Assembly (NCBI GenBank): GCA_945876035.1
Contig: CAMCMU010000004.1
Location: forward strand, 1-64,000
Direction: 5' to 3'
Source of the DNA: Schlesneria paludicola DSM 18645
Lineage (GTDB): Bacteria; Planctomycetota; Planctomycetia; Planctomycetales; Planctomycetaceae
DNA: 64,000 nucleotides
The notes under the pieces were generated by a model. That model made no database searches. It was given only the letters and a program-made list of their open reading frames with translations, and was not told the DNA's origin. Shown here one piece after another: positions 34,177 through 43,967 of the stretch (its first letter is position 1; each line of letters starts with the position of its first letter). The position numbers and the translations under genes were made by a program.

Positions 34177-34813
34177 GGGATGCCTCTGAGTTTGTTTGGT
34201 GGTGATGATGATCCGCGTGTGACCACAGGTGTCATCCTCGAAAATCGGGCCATTTCCCTTACGCGTTACTTTATCACTCGTGGTCAAGTATTTTCTAGTC
34301 GCGGGCTTGGATCCGCCCGATTTTTGATCCTTTGGACCTGGTTTTGAACTTGGACCAGGTTTTGAACATCGTGTCTTTCTGGCGGCCACGTCCGTCCGCT
34401 AGGAATAGTCCCTCCCGTTGACAGCCGTGACCGTCCTCTTGATGTCCTGCTCAGGATCTGGCGATTGATCTGTTCGAAAAAGGAGCTAAAGGCAGCACGA
34501 ATGACGGGCGGAGGCGGTGTCTGCCGGCAAAATCGTCGCCAGGCGTGGGACAGACAATCGGCCGACAGCAGCCTCTCCGCCCACATCCCCCTTTTTGACT
34601 GGTGGGATCGATGACAGAGCCTGTGGAAAAACGCGTTTTGTGCGATCCTCTTTATGTACGGATTGAGGTACATTGATGCCGCCATCGATTCGTTTCGAGC
34701 GCAGGTGAGTTGGAGATAGCGATGTGATGCGCTGTCGTTCAGGAATGTGTCGATGACCATGCGCCGACGGAATTCCGGGTTACCACACATCATCGTCGGA
34801 GCGATTCAACGAG

Positions 34814-35329
34814 GTGCTGTGGGAGGTACGTTCGACCACTATCGTCGTTCCTGACGGGCTGGTATGCTTTTGCATCCTTTCCGATAATCCTGTGGCCGTT
34901 TTCGTCAAATTCGGACACCCGCCCCCATTCAAGAATGAGACGTTGATTTTGTCCGAAAGAATTCTTGCCCGTATTGAAGAGTTGATTCTTGAGGCCGAGC
35001 GAAAGACGAAGCCGCTGGAGCTGGATCCCTATCGCAGTCAATTGTTTGAGTTGTTCGTGGCTGCCGTGAGCGTCAGAAATACAGCAGAAGGCTCGGATTC
35101 AGATCTTTCAGCAGACGGTTTGTGTCGCTACTTGGGAACCCGTTGGGGCATTGCTTCCGCGGCTCGTGAAGCGATATCTCAGCAGTCTCGGATTCCGCAA
35201 GAACATCTCGCAAAAATGCGACTCATGTGGTCCGCCATGCGCATGTGGATGGAATGGAACTATGCGTGGGAGAGGTGGCCCGAGTTTCACGGCCAATCCT
35301 TGGAGCGGGTTCAAAGTTCACCCAATTGA
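34814..35329 (+). CDS. Hypothetical protein
   Basis: 171-aa ORF with coding-like composition; no recognised family. Confidence 0.5.
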   Translation: MLWEVRSTTIVVPDGLVCFCILSDNPVAVFVKFGHPPPFKNETLILSERILARIEELILEAERKTKPLELDPYRSQLFELFVAAVSVRNTAEGSDSDLSADGLCRYLGTRWGIASAAREAISQQSRIPQEHLAKMRLMWSAMRMWMEWNYAWERWPEFHGQSLERVQSSPN

Positions 35330-35405
35330 TCAAGACTCAAGAAAAGGGATTGCAGAGAGACGGGATGTTCAATGGTAACCGGCTTGAACTTTTCTCGGTC
35401 ATGAT

Positions 35406-35436
35406 TATTCTTCACCCTAAATATTCTTCACCCTAA
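35406..35436 (+). repeat. 15-bp direct repeat, two copies
   Basis: TATTCTTCACCCTAA at 35406-35420 and 35422-35436. Confidence 0.8.
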
Positions 35437-35513
35437 TGCTGATGAAGCTCGCTGAGCGATGATCGCAATTCCCACGTCACACATGATTCTGGCCGACACG
35501 AGAGGTATTCACG

Positions 35514-36020
35514 ATGCCCCCTCAGACACTATATGAATTCGGCACGTTCGATGAGAGTCGACCGATATTTACCTTGAATGAAATTCGCAAGACAAATCCA
35601 CAGCGGTTCGAAATGGAGCAATTGACGGCCATAGTGTACGTCGATCGCGTTGAACACGGTATCATCGGTTACAAGGACATCACCGCAAATGAGTTCTGGG
35701 TCCGCGGCCACATGCCCGAATATCCCCTCATGCCGGGAGTGATCCTTTGTGAGTGTGCCGCTCAATTGGCCGGTTTCTACGCCCGCAAGTATGAGTTGTT
35801 GGCCGGCGACTTTCTCGGCTTCGGCGGCATGGAAGATGTCCGGTTTCGAGGCCCGGTCTACATCGGTGATCGATTGATCATCATGGCGAAACTCCATCGG
35901 CTCCGAGCCAATCAGCGTGCAGAATTCAACTTTCAGGGATTTGTGAAAGACAAAATGGTATTCAGTGGACGCCAAATCGGAGTCCCGATTCATACGGACA
36001 AGGTGGAAACAGTCGATTGA
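35514..36020 (+). CDS. 3-hydroxyacyl-ACP dehydratase (FabZ-like hotdog fold)
   Basis: GHMPEYPLMPGVILCECAAQLAGF resembles the FabZ GHFPxxPVMPGVLxxEAxAQ motif. Confidence 0.85.
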   Translation: MPPQTLYEFGTFDESRPIFTLNEIRKTNPQRFEMEQLTAIVYVDRVEHGIIGYKDITANEFWVRGHMPEYPLMPGVILCECAAQLAGFYARKYELLAGDFLGFGGMEDVRFRGPVYIGDRLIIMAKLHRLRANQRAEFNFQGFVKDKMVFSGRQIGVPIHTDKVETVD

Positions 36021-36126
36021 CTGCGGTTTCCCCGTTCTGCCGTAATCAGCAACCTCGGGAGCCTGTCGGATATTCGGCCTGCGGGAATGAAAAGAAGCCG
36101 ATTCCCAGCAGTGACATTTGCTGAGG

Positions 36127-36149
36127 CTTGCTCGTAGGAGCGAGTTTTT
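36127..36149 (+). terminator. Possible Rho-independent terminator after fabZ-like gene
   Basis: CTTGCTC-GTAG-GAGCGAG (one G-U pair) followed by TTTTT. Confidence 0.5.
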
Positions 36150-36257
36150 GAACCTGCCCGGAGCCGACTCGCTGCGCCATGCTCGAACTCGAGGACCATC
36201 ACCGACCACGATCCGAAACGAATCGTTCTTCGCCTCCAAATTTTACGAAGTGTTTTT

Positions 36258-36878
36258 ATGCCTCTTCCGATTGTCGATCTTCGTCCGTATTTTACGCCAC
36301 TGCGGGAGTTTGAGGGTGTCTTGGATTGGGAACAAATATTTGGCAATGACGGCCCTGTGGAACTCGATATTGGCTGCGGACGTGGAAAGTTTTTGTTCGA
36401 TTCGACGGTGGCTCATCCGGCAACAAATTGGGTGGGAGTCGAATTAGATTTCACCGAAGGCCGACGGGGTGCGAGGCGACTTGCAAAACGAGTGTCTACG
36501 AATGGCAGAGTCATCGGCGGCGACGCACATGAACTGCTGATGCGGCGCGTCAAGCGGCATTCCGTTGCGGCAGCACACGTCTATTTTCCCGACCCTTGGT
36601 GGAAACGTAAGCATCACAAACGTCGCCTATTCACCGACGAATTCGCCGATTTGCTAGCTTCCACAGTCATGCAGGGGGGCTTCGTCCACTCGTGGACGGA
36701 TGTCGAAGACTACTACCATGTGATCCGTGCGTTGATGAATCATCATCCCGAATTTACACCGCTCCCGCCGCCGCCGGAACCGGCCGGACTAAGCGACGGC
36801 GATTACTTAACCAGTTTTCATCGCCGCCGAAAACTCGCGGGAAGCACGATCTGGCGCGGTCTCTGGCAGCGACGGTGA
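36258..36878 (+). CDS. trmB: tRNA (guanine-N7-)-methyltransferase
   Basis: PVELDIGCGRGKFLFD, NWVGVELDF, VYFPDPWWKRKHHKRRLFTDEFADLLA. Confidence 0.93.
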   Translation: MPLPIVDLRPYFTPLREFEGVLDWEQIFGNDGPVELDIGCGRGKFLFDSTVAHPATNWVGVELDFTEGRRGARRLAKRVSTNGRVIGGDAHELLMRRVKRHSVAAAHVYFPDPWWKRKHHKRRLFTDEFADLLASTVMQGGFVHSWTDVEDYYHVIRALMNHHPEFTPLPPPPEPAGLSDGDYLTSFHRRRKLAGSTIWRGLWQRR

Positions 36879-36907
36879 CGACGGACCTAGACCCCGTGTG
36901 CTGTCCA

Positions 36908-37771
36908 TCAGGGAGAGGGTCGTGGTGGAGGCGGTACCATAAGAGACGGCACGTCGGGTGCCGGCGAATTTCCGGCATCCGGTTGCTGCAAATTCCATCC
37001 TTGCGCATCCGCAACAAAGAAATACACCCCCGAACGGAGCTGGTACGAGACCGTCTCGGAAGATTCGTTTCCTCGTTGAAACGCAATCATCCATAACCGG
37101 TCATTGGAAAAGGTTTGGGAATAACCCGGATAGATCGTGTAGACGAGTCCATTCAGAGAATAGTTCAAAGGTCCGGAAGCAGCTTTCGGACACCTCAACT
37201 TGATCTCTTGACCCGGAAGCGGTGGTGAGGGAGTCAACCGAGGCGAGGTCCTGGAATTCGACCGTGGAAAATTCGAGAGTGGGGATTCGAGGGCCAGTGG
37301 CTGGGGGCCGTCCAAGACCGAGGTTCTTCCCAGACCCTCCGTCGTCGGTTGCGGTCTGACGTTGGGGTACGAGCCGCCAGGGACGTAGATGCCGCTATTT
37401 CCGTTGTGGGTATATGCAACCATCCCTGCGGTCGGATCGTTCCGTCGGATTGTCGAGGATGACGCCGATGAGGGAACGGGAGTCCTATAAGCGGGGACTC
37501 TGCCCTCGAAATCGTACATTGGGCCATACCTGTAAGGCCTCCGGCGTTTGCGGTAACTCGGAGCGTCATCCCGTGGAAAAAGAGCAGGATCAGCGGAGGC
37601 ATCGCTGTCGATTCTCGCGGTGTTCCAAAACACGGGGTCGCCATAGGCATCATATTCCATAGCGCAGTGTGAAGGATAACCGCCGTAATACTGGGCCTCG
37701 AGTTGTCCAGAAAAAAAAACGTCAACAAGAAGACTCAGGGTCATCGCCAGAACCAAGTGTTGATTCCTCAT
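36908..37771 (-). CDS. Hypothetical secreted protein
   Basis: Signal-peptide-like MRNQHLVLAMTLSLLVDVFFSGQLEAQ; Pro/Ser-rich middle; coherent C-terminus. Confidence 0.6.
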   Translation of the reverse strand: MRNQHLVLAMTLSLLVDVFFSGQLEAQYYGGYPSHCAMEYDAYGDPVFWNTARIDSDASADPALFPRDDAPSYRKRRRPYRYGPMYDFEGRVPAYRTPVPSSASSSTIRRNDPTAGMVAYTHNGNSGIYVPGGSYPNVRPQPTTEGLGRTSVLDGPQPLALESPLSNFPRSNSRTSPRLTPSPPLPGQEIKLRCPKAASGPLNYSLNGLVYTIYPGYSQTFSNDRLWMIAFQRGNESSETVSYQLRSGVYFFVADAQGWNLQQPDAGNSPAPDVPSLMVPPPPRPSP

Positions 37772-38036
37772 CCGTTGTCGTCCTTCACTGAAATGGCGCA
37801 TTGTGTCTCGCACGTTGGCATTGTCAGGGTAGACCACAGGCCCTGTCAAATCGTCACGCAGGATTCAGACCACTTCGCAGAATTCGAGACTGCCAAGCCG
37901 CTGCCTGAATCGCGGTCACTCGAATTTTATTCGGAGGCGTGAGACGACGAGGGACGTGACCCCAGCCGATTGCCCGATCTCGGAGAAACGATGACATTGA
38001 ATTCGGGCGTGATTCGGCTACGATCCGACAGACTGA

Positions 38037-39167
38037 GTGCAGCAACCGCCCGTGACTAAGGAATGGAACGAATTGATCCAACTTGAAGAACATGTCGCCA
38101 AGGCCAGATCCGCTTTGGACTCCCACACCGTGGAAATGGTCCAGTGGCACTTTCACCCTTCCACCGGATGTCCCTTCTGGCTGGAAAAAGCCAAGACCTA
38201 CAAATTTGATCCGCTCCAAGACATCCGATGCTTTGACGACCTCAAGAAGTTTCCCCATTTTGAGGACGAGGAATTTCGTGGCGGGCCGATCAATCGCTGG
38301 ATCCCCAAGGGCTTGGCGGGTAAGCCGGTCTATGTGTTTGAAACAGGCGGAACAACGGGAATTCCGAAAAGTCGGATGGTGATTGAGGACCATTGGATCG
38401 ACTACGAAAACTTCAGCAACACGCTCCCCGACGAACATTTTCCGCGCGGATCAAACTGGTTGATGCTTGGCCCTTCGGGGCCGAGGCGTCTGCGTCTCGC
38501 GGTGGAGCATCTCGCACAATATCGGGGGGGAATTTGTTTTTGCGTGGATTTGGATCCCCGCTGGGTCGTCAAGCTCATCAAGAAAGGAAAAATTAAAGAG
38601 GCCGAAGATTACAAAAACCACATCATCGATCAGGCGATCACCATTCTGTCCGCAAATCACAATGTCCAGTGTGCATTCATGACGCCGAAATTGCTGGAAG
38701 CATTGGCGATGCGGTTGCTCGATGAGGGATCGAGCATCGCGGAAGCGGGCATCAAGGGAATTTTCGCGGGGGGGACAGAGTTCACTCCGCAATGGTATCG
38801 GACCTGCCGTGAAGAGTTGTTGGGGCCGGATGTCTACATCACCCCGACCTACGGCAACACCCTGATGGGCCTCGCTTGTGGCAAGCCGTTCGATCCCGCT
38901 GACAATTATAAGATTACGTATTTTGCACCGCAGCCACGTGCGGTCATCGAAACCGTGGAGTTTCAGGACTACAACCAACTCGTGGGCTACGGTCAGACCG
39001 GACGAGTCAAGCTGTATACCATGACCAAGGAATTGTTCATTCCCGGCTTCATGGAGCGGGACGAGGGCGAACGAGAGAAACCACATGAAAAGTACCCCTG
39101 GGATGGGATCAGCGGAACTCGTCCGTTTCATGAATTTGCCGAGACCACGACTGTCGGAGTCTACTGA
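38037..39167 (+). CDS. PaaK-like adenylate-forming (acyl-CoA ligase-like) protein
   Basis: YVFETGGTTGIPKSRMVIEDHW resembles the ANL P-loop; GIKGIFAGGTEFTPQWYRTCREEL. GTG start. Confidence 0.65.
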   Translation: MQQPPVTKEWNELIQLEEHVAKARSALDSHTVEMVQWHFHPSTGCPFWLEKAKTYKFDPLQDIRCFDDLKKFPHFEDEEFRGGPINRWIPKGLAGKPVYVFETGGTTGIPKSRMVIEDHWIDYENFSNTLPDEHFPRGSNWLMLGPSGPRRLRLAVEHLAQYRGGICFCVDLDPRWVVKLIKKGKIKEAEDYKNHIIDQAITILSANHNVQCAFMTPKLLEALAMRLLDEGSSIAEAGIKGIFAGGTEFTPQWYRTCREELLGPDVYITPTYGNTLMGLACGKPFDPADNYKITYFAPQPRAVIETVEFQDYNQLVGYGQTGRVKLYTMTKELFIPGFMERDEGEREKPHEKYPWDGISGTRPFHEFAETTTVGVY

Positions 39168-39196
39168 CAGTGGCTCGCCAAAAACGTGCACGGTCC

Positions 39197-39224
39197 CCCG
39201 GTGGCTGTCGGGACCGCCACCGGG
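39197..39224 (+). other. 9-bp stem-loop downstream of the PaaK-like gene
   Basis: CCCGGTGGC-tgtcgggacc-GCCACCGGG. Confidence 0.45.
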
Positions 39225-39638
39225 ACAGTCAACAGGCCGTCTGCTGCTGCGTCGCACACGTCCAAGTTTTTTTGCTCATCGATCAAGGTGAACAGCCTCG
39301 GTGTTAGCACCCGATTCTCGAACTCGCCATCGACCCCAGTCCACACCGGCTTTCCGACAGGCAAATCCAACGAGGTCTATGCCGACCCCCGAGTTCCTCA
39401 CGGACTTCCCGAAAGCATCGGTTGAGCCTCAATCAGCAACTGTTCGTTGGGACTGAAACGAATCATGAAACAGGGATCCGACGATTTTCCAAGCGGATTG
39501 GCAGACCGACAGTCCGCGATGTGATTCTCGATCTCAACCGATCATGGTAGAGAGGGCTTGCGGAAAGCCTTGCAGGGCGTTAACCATGCCGTTTTTTACA
39601 GAACCCCCCCCCAATTACTTTGAGAGGAAGACCAAGTC

Positions 39639-40769
39639 ATGGCCGCCGGTAAAAAATTGGAAGGGGCAGGTCTCAGGGGACAAATCGCCGGTCAAACATC
39701 GTTGTGTACGGTCGGTACAAGCGCCGCGGGTTTGACTTATCGCGGTTTCGACATCAATACCCTGGCGGACAATGCCCAGTTTGAAGAAGTCGCCTACCTT
39801 CTTCTTTATGGAAAGCTCCCCAACCGAACGGAGTTGGAGGCATGCATCCGTCGCTTAAAAGCCATGCGATCGCTTCCGCCGGGATTAAAAACGGTATTGG
39901 AACAATTGCCAGCCAATTCGCATCCGATGGATGTCCTGCGTACCGGCGTTTCCGTGTTGGGCAACTTAGAGACAGAGAAGAGCTTTCACGAACAGCACCA
40001 GCGTATTGAACGTCTGATTGCTGTGATGCCATCCATTCTTCTCTATTGGTACAGGTTTTCGCGCGAGGGTTTGCGGATTGAAACTGAAACGGACGATGAT
40101 TCCGTGGGGGGGCATTTTCTCCGGTTGCTGCACGGCAGGGATCCGAGTGAACTCCATGTCCAAGTCATGAATGTTTCGCTGATTCTCTATGCAGAACATG
40201 AATTCAACGCATCGACGTTCACGGCTCGAGTCTGCGCATCGACCCTTTCCGACATTCATTCTTGCATTACGGCGGCGATTGGTTCGTTGCGCGGTCCATT
40301 GCATGGCGGTGCCAATGAGGCCGCGATGGAGATGATTGAAAAATGGAATAGCCCAGACGAAGCCGAGCAAGGCGTGTTATCGGCTCTGGCGCGTAAGGAC
40401 AAAATCATGGGATTTGGTCATGCGATCTACAGCACTTCCGATCCCCGTAATACAATCATCAAGCGTTGGGCAGAACGTTTGGCGGCAGACGTTGGTGATA
40501 AAACGTTGTACCCCGTCTCAGTCAGAGTGGATGAGGTCCTGTGGCGTGAAAAAAAACTCTTTCCGAATGCGGACTTCTACCATGCCTCTGCTTATCACTT
40601 CATGGGGATTCCCACGAAATTATTTACACCGATTTTTGTGTGCTCACGAGTCACGGGTTGGGCGGCTCACGTGATGGAACAGCGGGCCAACAACCGCATC
40701 ATTCGTCCGAGTGCCGAATATATCGGCCCAGAATCGTCCGAGTGGATTCCACTGGCGGACCGACCGTAG
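39639..40769 (+). CDS. prpC: Citrate/2-methylcitrate synthase family protein
   Basis: GLTYRGFDINTLADNAQFEEVAYLLLYGKLP, SLRGPLHGGANEAAMEMIEKW, IMGFGHAIYSTSDPRNTIIK. Confidence 0.9.
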   Translation: MAAGKKLEGAGLRGQIAGQTSLCTVGTSAAGLTYRGFDINTLADNAQFEEVAYLLLYGKLPNRTELEACIRRLKAMRSLPPGLKTVLEQLPANSHPMDVLRTGVSVLGNLETEKSFHEQHQRIERLIAVMPSILLYWYRFSREGLRIETETDDDSVGGHFLRLLHGRDPSELHVQVMNVSLILYAEHEFNASTFTARVCASTLSDIHSCITAAIGSLRGPLHGGANEAAMEMIEKWNSPDEAEQGVLSALARKDKIMGFGHAIYSTSDPRNTIIKRWAERLAADVGDKTLYPVSVRVDEVLWREKKLFPNADFYHASAYHFMGIPTKLFTPIFVCSRVTGWAAHVMEQRANNRIIRPSAEYIGPESSEWIPLADRP

Positions 40770-40799
40770 CACGTTTCGAAATTGGAGTGGAGAAGTTGT

Positions 40800-42251
40800 A
40801 TGAGCCCGAATGTGGATATCGCGAACCGTCCTGAGCCAGACCTGCTTTTGCGTCACATTGCCGACTACGTTTGCCACTATGAAATTCAGAGTGTCGACGC
40901 CTTTCACACGGCTCGTCATTGCCTGATGGATACGTTGGGATGTGGACTGCTGGCCTTGCGGTTTCCCGAATGTACCAAGCATCTCGGCCCGCTGGTTTCC
41001 GGCACGACGGTGCCACATGGAGCAAGAGTTCCTGGAACGTCACACGAGTTGGATCCGGTGAAAGCGGCTTGGGATATCGGTTGTCTGATTCGTTGGCTGG
41101 ATTACAACGATACTTGGTTAGCCGCGGAATGGGGTCATCCCTCAGACAACCTCGGTGGAATCCTTGCAACGGCGGATTATCTGAGCCGTATTGCGGTGTC
41201 CCTCGGACGACCGCCGCTGGCGATGCGCGCTGTTCTCGTGGCGATGATCAAAGCGCACGAGATTCAGGGGGTCATCGCGCTCCAGAACAGCTTTAATCGC
41301 GTCGGTCTCGATCATGTCTTGTTGGTGCGTGTGGCCAGTGCCGCTGTTGTCACCAAGATGCTCGGCGGCAGTCGGGATCAGATCGTCGACGCCTTGTCGC
41401 ACGCTTGGATCGATGGCTGTTCGCTGCGGACTTATCGTCATGCCCCGAATGCGGGTTCGCGCAAGTCTTGGGCTGCTGGCGATGCAACGTCTCGAGCTGT
41501 TCGACTGGCCATGATCACGATGAAAGGTGAGATGGGGCTCCCGTCGGCACTCACCGCACCGAAATGGGGATTCTATGACGTCCTGTTCCAGGGGAATCCC
41601 TTCCAATTCACGCAAGTATTTGCCACATACGTCATGGAGAATGTGCTTTTCAAAATCTCCTTTCCGGCGGAATTCCATGCGCAGACGGCTGTCGAAGCGG
41701 CCGTCAGGCTGCATCCCGTTGTGAAAGACCACATCGAAAAGATCAGGCGGATCAAAGTCACCACCCATGAATCCGCGATTCGCATTATTTCAAAAGTGGG
41801 ACCGCTGGCCAATTTCGCCGATCGAGACCACTGCCTGCAATACATGATTGCGATCCCCTTACTCTATGGAAATCTCACGGCAGAACACTACGAGGACGGT
41901 TTTCATCAGAGCGATCCGCGAATCGATTCCTTGCGGGACAAGATGGAAATTCAAGAAGACCTGCGGTATTCGACCGATTATCACGATGCCGACAAGCGAT
42001 CGATCGCAAATGCAATTCAGATTTTTTATGACGATGGGACAAGCACGGATAAGATTGAGATTGAATATCCTGTGGGACACCGTCGCCGTCGCGAGGAAGC
42101 AATTCCACTCTTGGTCAAAAAGTTCATGAGCAATCTTCAAACGCGGTTTCCAGAAAAGAGGAGTCGAGAAATTTTGACTTTATGCCTCGATCAACAGACG
42201 CTGGAAAACACACCCGTTCACGAATTCATGGATCTGTTCGTGATCAATTGA
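40800..42251 (+). CDS. prpD: MmgE/PrpD family protein (2-methylcitrate dehydratase-like)
   Basis: [90 protein letters not shown]. Confidence 0.9.
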   Translation: MSPNVDIANRPEPDLLLRHIADYVCHYEIQSVDAFHTARHCLMDTLGCGLLALRFPECTKHLGPLVSGTTVPHGARVPGTSHELDPVKAAWDIGCLIRWLDYNDTWLAAEWGHPSDNLGGILATADYLSRIAVSLGRPPLAMRAVLVAMIKAHEIQGVIALQNSFNRVGLDHVLLVRVASAAVVTKMLGGSRDQIVDALSHAWIDGCSLRTYRHAPNAGSRKSWAAGDATSRAVRLAMITMKGEMGLPSALTAPKWGFYDVLFQGNPFQFTQVFATYVMENVLFKISFPAEFHAQTAVEAAVRLHPVVKDHIEKIRRIKVTTHESAIRIISKVGPLANFADRDHCLQYMIAIPLLYGNLTAEHYEDGFHQSDPRIDSLRDKMEIQEDLRYSTDYHDADKRSIANAIQIFYDDGTSTDKIEIEYPVGHRRRREEAIPLLVKKFMSNLQTRFPEKRSREILTLCLDQQTLENTPVHEFMDLFVIN

Positions 42252-42348
42252 GTCTTGGCTGAAAAGTGGTGAGCCGAATCGGTATGACGCCAGAAGGGAA
42301 TGAACCCGCGTTTGTTGGCAAGTCACCCATTCGAAGAATTCGTGCCGC

Positions 42349-43545
42349 TCAGCCCTTCAATCGCCATCGAGTCTGGCGAAGCTGGGCCAGAGGCGAGTCC
42401 TTCAATCGCTCGTACCACACGGTGACCAGTGTGCCATCCTCGCATTCCACGCTGGAGGGGTATCCCATGTCGCCGGAGTAAGCGTCGGTGGTCAGTAGAA
42501 TCGGCTCGCTCCAAGTCTGGCCGGCATCGGAGCTGACTCGCACCTGATTGCCTCGGGGAGGTCGACGGTGGCCGTAGCTCATCAGCAGGCGGCCGTCTCG
42601 CAAACAGAGCAGATGCGACGGCAGGCCCCACACGCCGATACTGTGCGGCGTCGTCCACGTCTTCCCGCCGTCAGTCGACTCGGTTTGCAGCGTCTCCTGC
42701 GCGTTCACGGGGTTGTGGTTGCGGATGTGAGCAACCAGTTTTCCGGAGGCGGTTTCGACGGCGTGCAGTTCGTGGTACTCCGTCGAATCGTCACCAGGGC
42801 GAATGGGCATGGTCGCGAGCCAGTCCCATGTCAGGCCGTCATCCGTGGACTGACAGACGCCGACGCGATGCTCCGGCTTCCACAGTTCGACTCCGCAGTA
42901 CAGTAATCGGCCATCAGCTAGCTGGATTGGCCCGTGAGGACTGTTGACGGGAGTGGCATAACGCGCGGACCATGTCACGCCACCATCGGTCGAGCGGGTC
43001 ATCCACGTTCCGAGTTCCGCCTGCCGCTGTTCGGCACTGATCCGACGCTGGACCGCCTGCCACTCACGCAGCCTGAGGGGCTCCCACGCACCCGGCTGGC
43101 CGGGCTCAATTTTTTCGGCCTGTTCCAACATCGGTTGATAATCCAAGGACGTGAACGTTGTCACCAGAATCGATCCGTCGGCCGTTTCGACAACACCCGC
43201 ATCGCGATCGTCGATCGGTCCGTCGAGGAGCACCTGAGGCCAACTCCACGTGCGGCCATCGTCTGGAGAGATCATGAATTCGACACGCCCAAAGGGACAG
43301 ACATGCGACTCGCGCCCGCCCGACCAGACGAGCAGTAGTTCGCCGTTCTTCCGCCTCGCCAGCGTGGGCCAGCCGTGATACAGCGGCGGCTTCCAACTGA
43401 TGACCTGCGGCGGATCGACAATCTCGAAACCAGGGCCTTCCGTCGCCTGAGCCGGTCCTCCCGTCAACAGACCGGCAGCACAGGCTGCGGCAACGCACAA
43501 CACATCGCGGCGGGTGAATTCGCAAGGGCTCACGAAGGGATTCAT
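42349..43545 (-). CDS. Sialidase/BNR-repeat exo-glycosidase-like protein with signal sequence
   Basis: FTRRDVLCVAAACAAGLLTGG; Asp-box-like motifs SPDDGRTWSW, STDGGVTWSA, STDDGLTWDW, STDGGKTWTT, SSDAGQTWSE. Confidence 0.88.
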   Translation of the reverse strand: MNPFVSPCEFTRRDVLCVAAACAAGLLTGGPAQATEGPGFEIVDPPQVISWKPPLYHGWPTLARRKNGELLLVWSGGRESHVCPFGRVEFMISPDDGRTWSWPQVLLDGPIDDRDAGVVETADGSILVTTFTSLDYQPMLEQAEKIEPGQPGAWEPLRLREWQAVQRRISAEQRQAELGTWMTRSTDGGVTWSARYATPVNSPHGPIQLADGRLLYCGVELWKPEHRVGVCQSTDDGLTWDWLATMPIRPGDDSTEYHELHAVETASGKLVAHIRNHNPVNAQETLQTESTDGGKTWTTPHSIGVWGLPSHLLCLRDGRLLMSYGHRRPPRGNQVRVSSDAGQTWSEPILLTTDAYSGDMGYPSSVECEDGTLVTVWYERLKDSPLAQLRQTRWRLKG

Positions 43546-43967
43546 GATTTCTCTTTCCTGTTGAAGGAGTTTCTGGAGCGGCCGGCCTGGCTCTCCAAGC
43601 TGTGATCGTCCGCAGAGTTCTGTTTGGCCGGCGATGACGACGGCCCACCCTTCCTAGTCAGATTCTTCAATGCCGAATTCTTCCTCATCTTCTTCTGCAA
43701 ATCGGGCCGTGTCGAGGCAGGCCTCCGAGCCCCATGCGTCTGGGAACGGCTCATGCGGAAATATCCTTGACAATAGAGGGATTGTGTTCAGGATAATTTG
43801 CCCGTCGGGCAGTGACTTCTGTGATCGCGGAGACAGCTTCGCTGAGCAGCGAAATCAGAGGGACCTGAGCGACTCCATTGACGCCCGTTCCGCCGGCCTC
43901 TGAGGCGGACCTGTTGCTGGTGATTTCGAGCGACTTCCGTTTTGGAATCCGCCTTGTGCGTCGGGTC

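Noticed and set aside
34284-34793. 169-aa minus-strand ORF
   Set aside because: No domain, overlaps the upstream region of the oxidoreductase, composition not convincing.
38451-39257. 268-aa minus-strand ORF
   Set aside because: Antisense to the PaaK-like gene; no recognisable protein motif.
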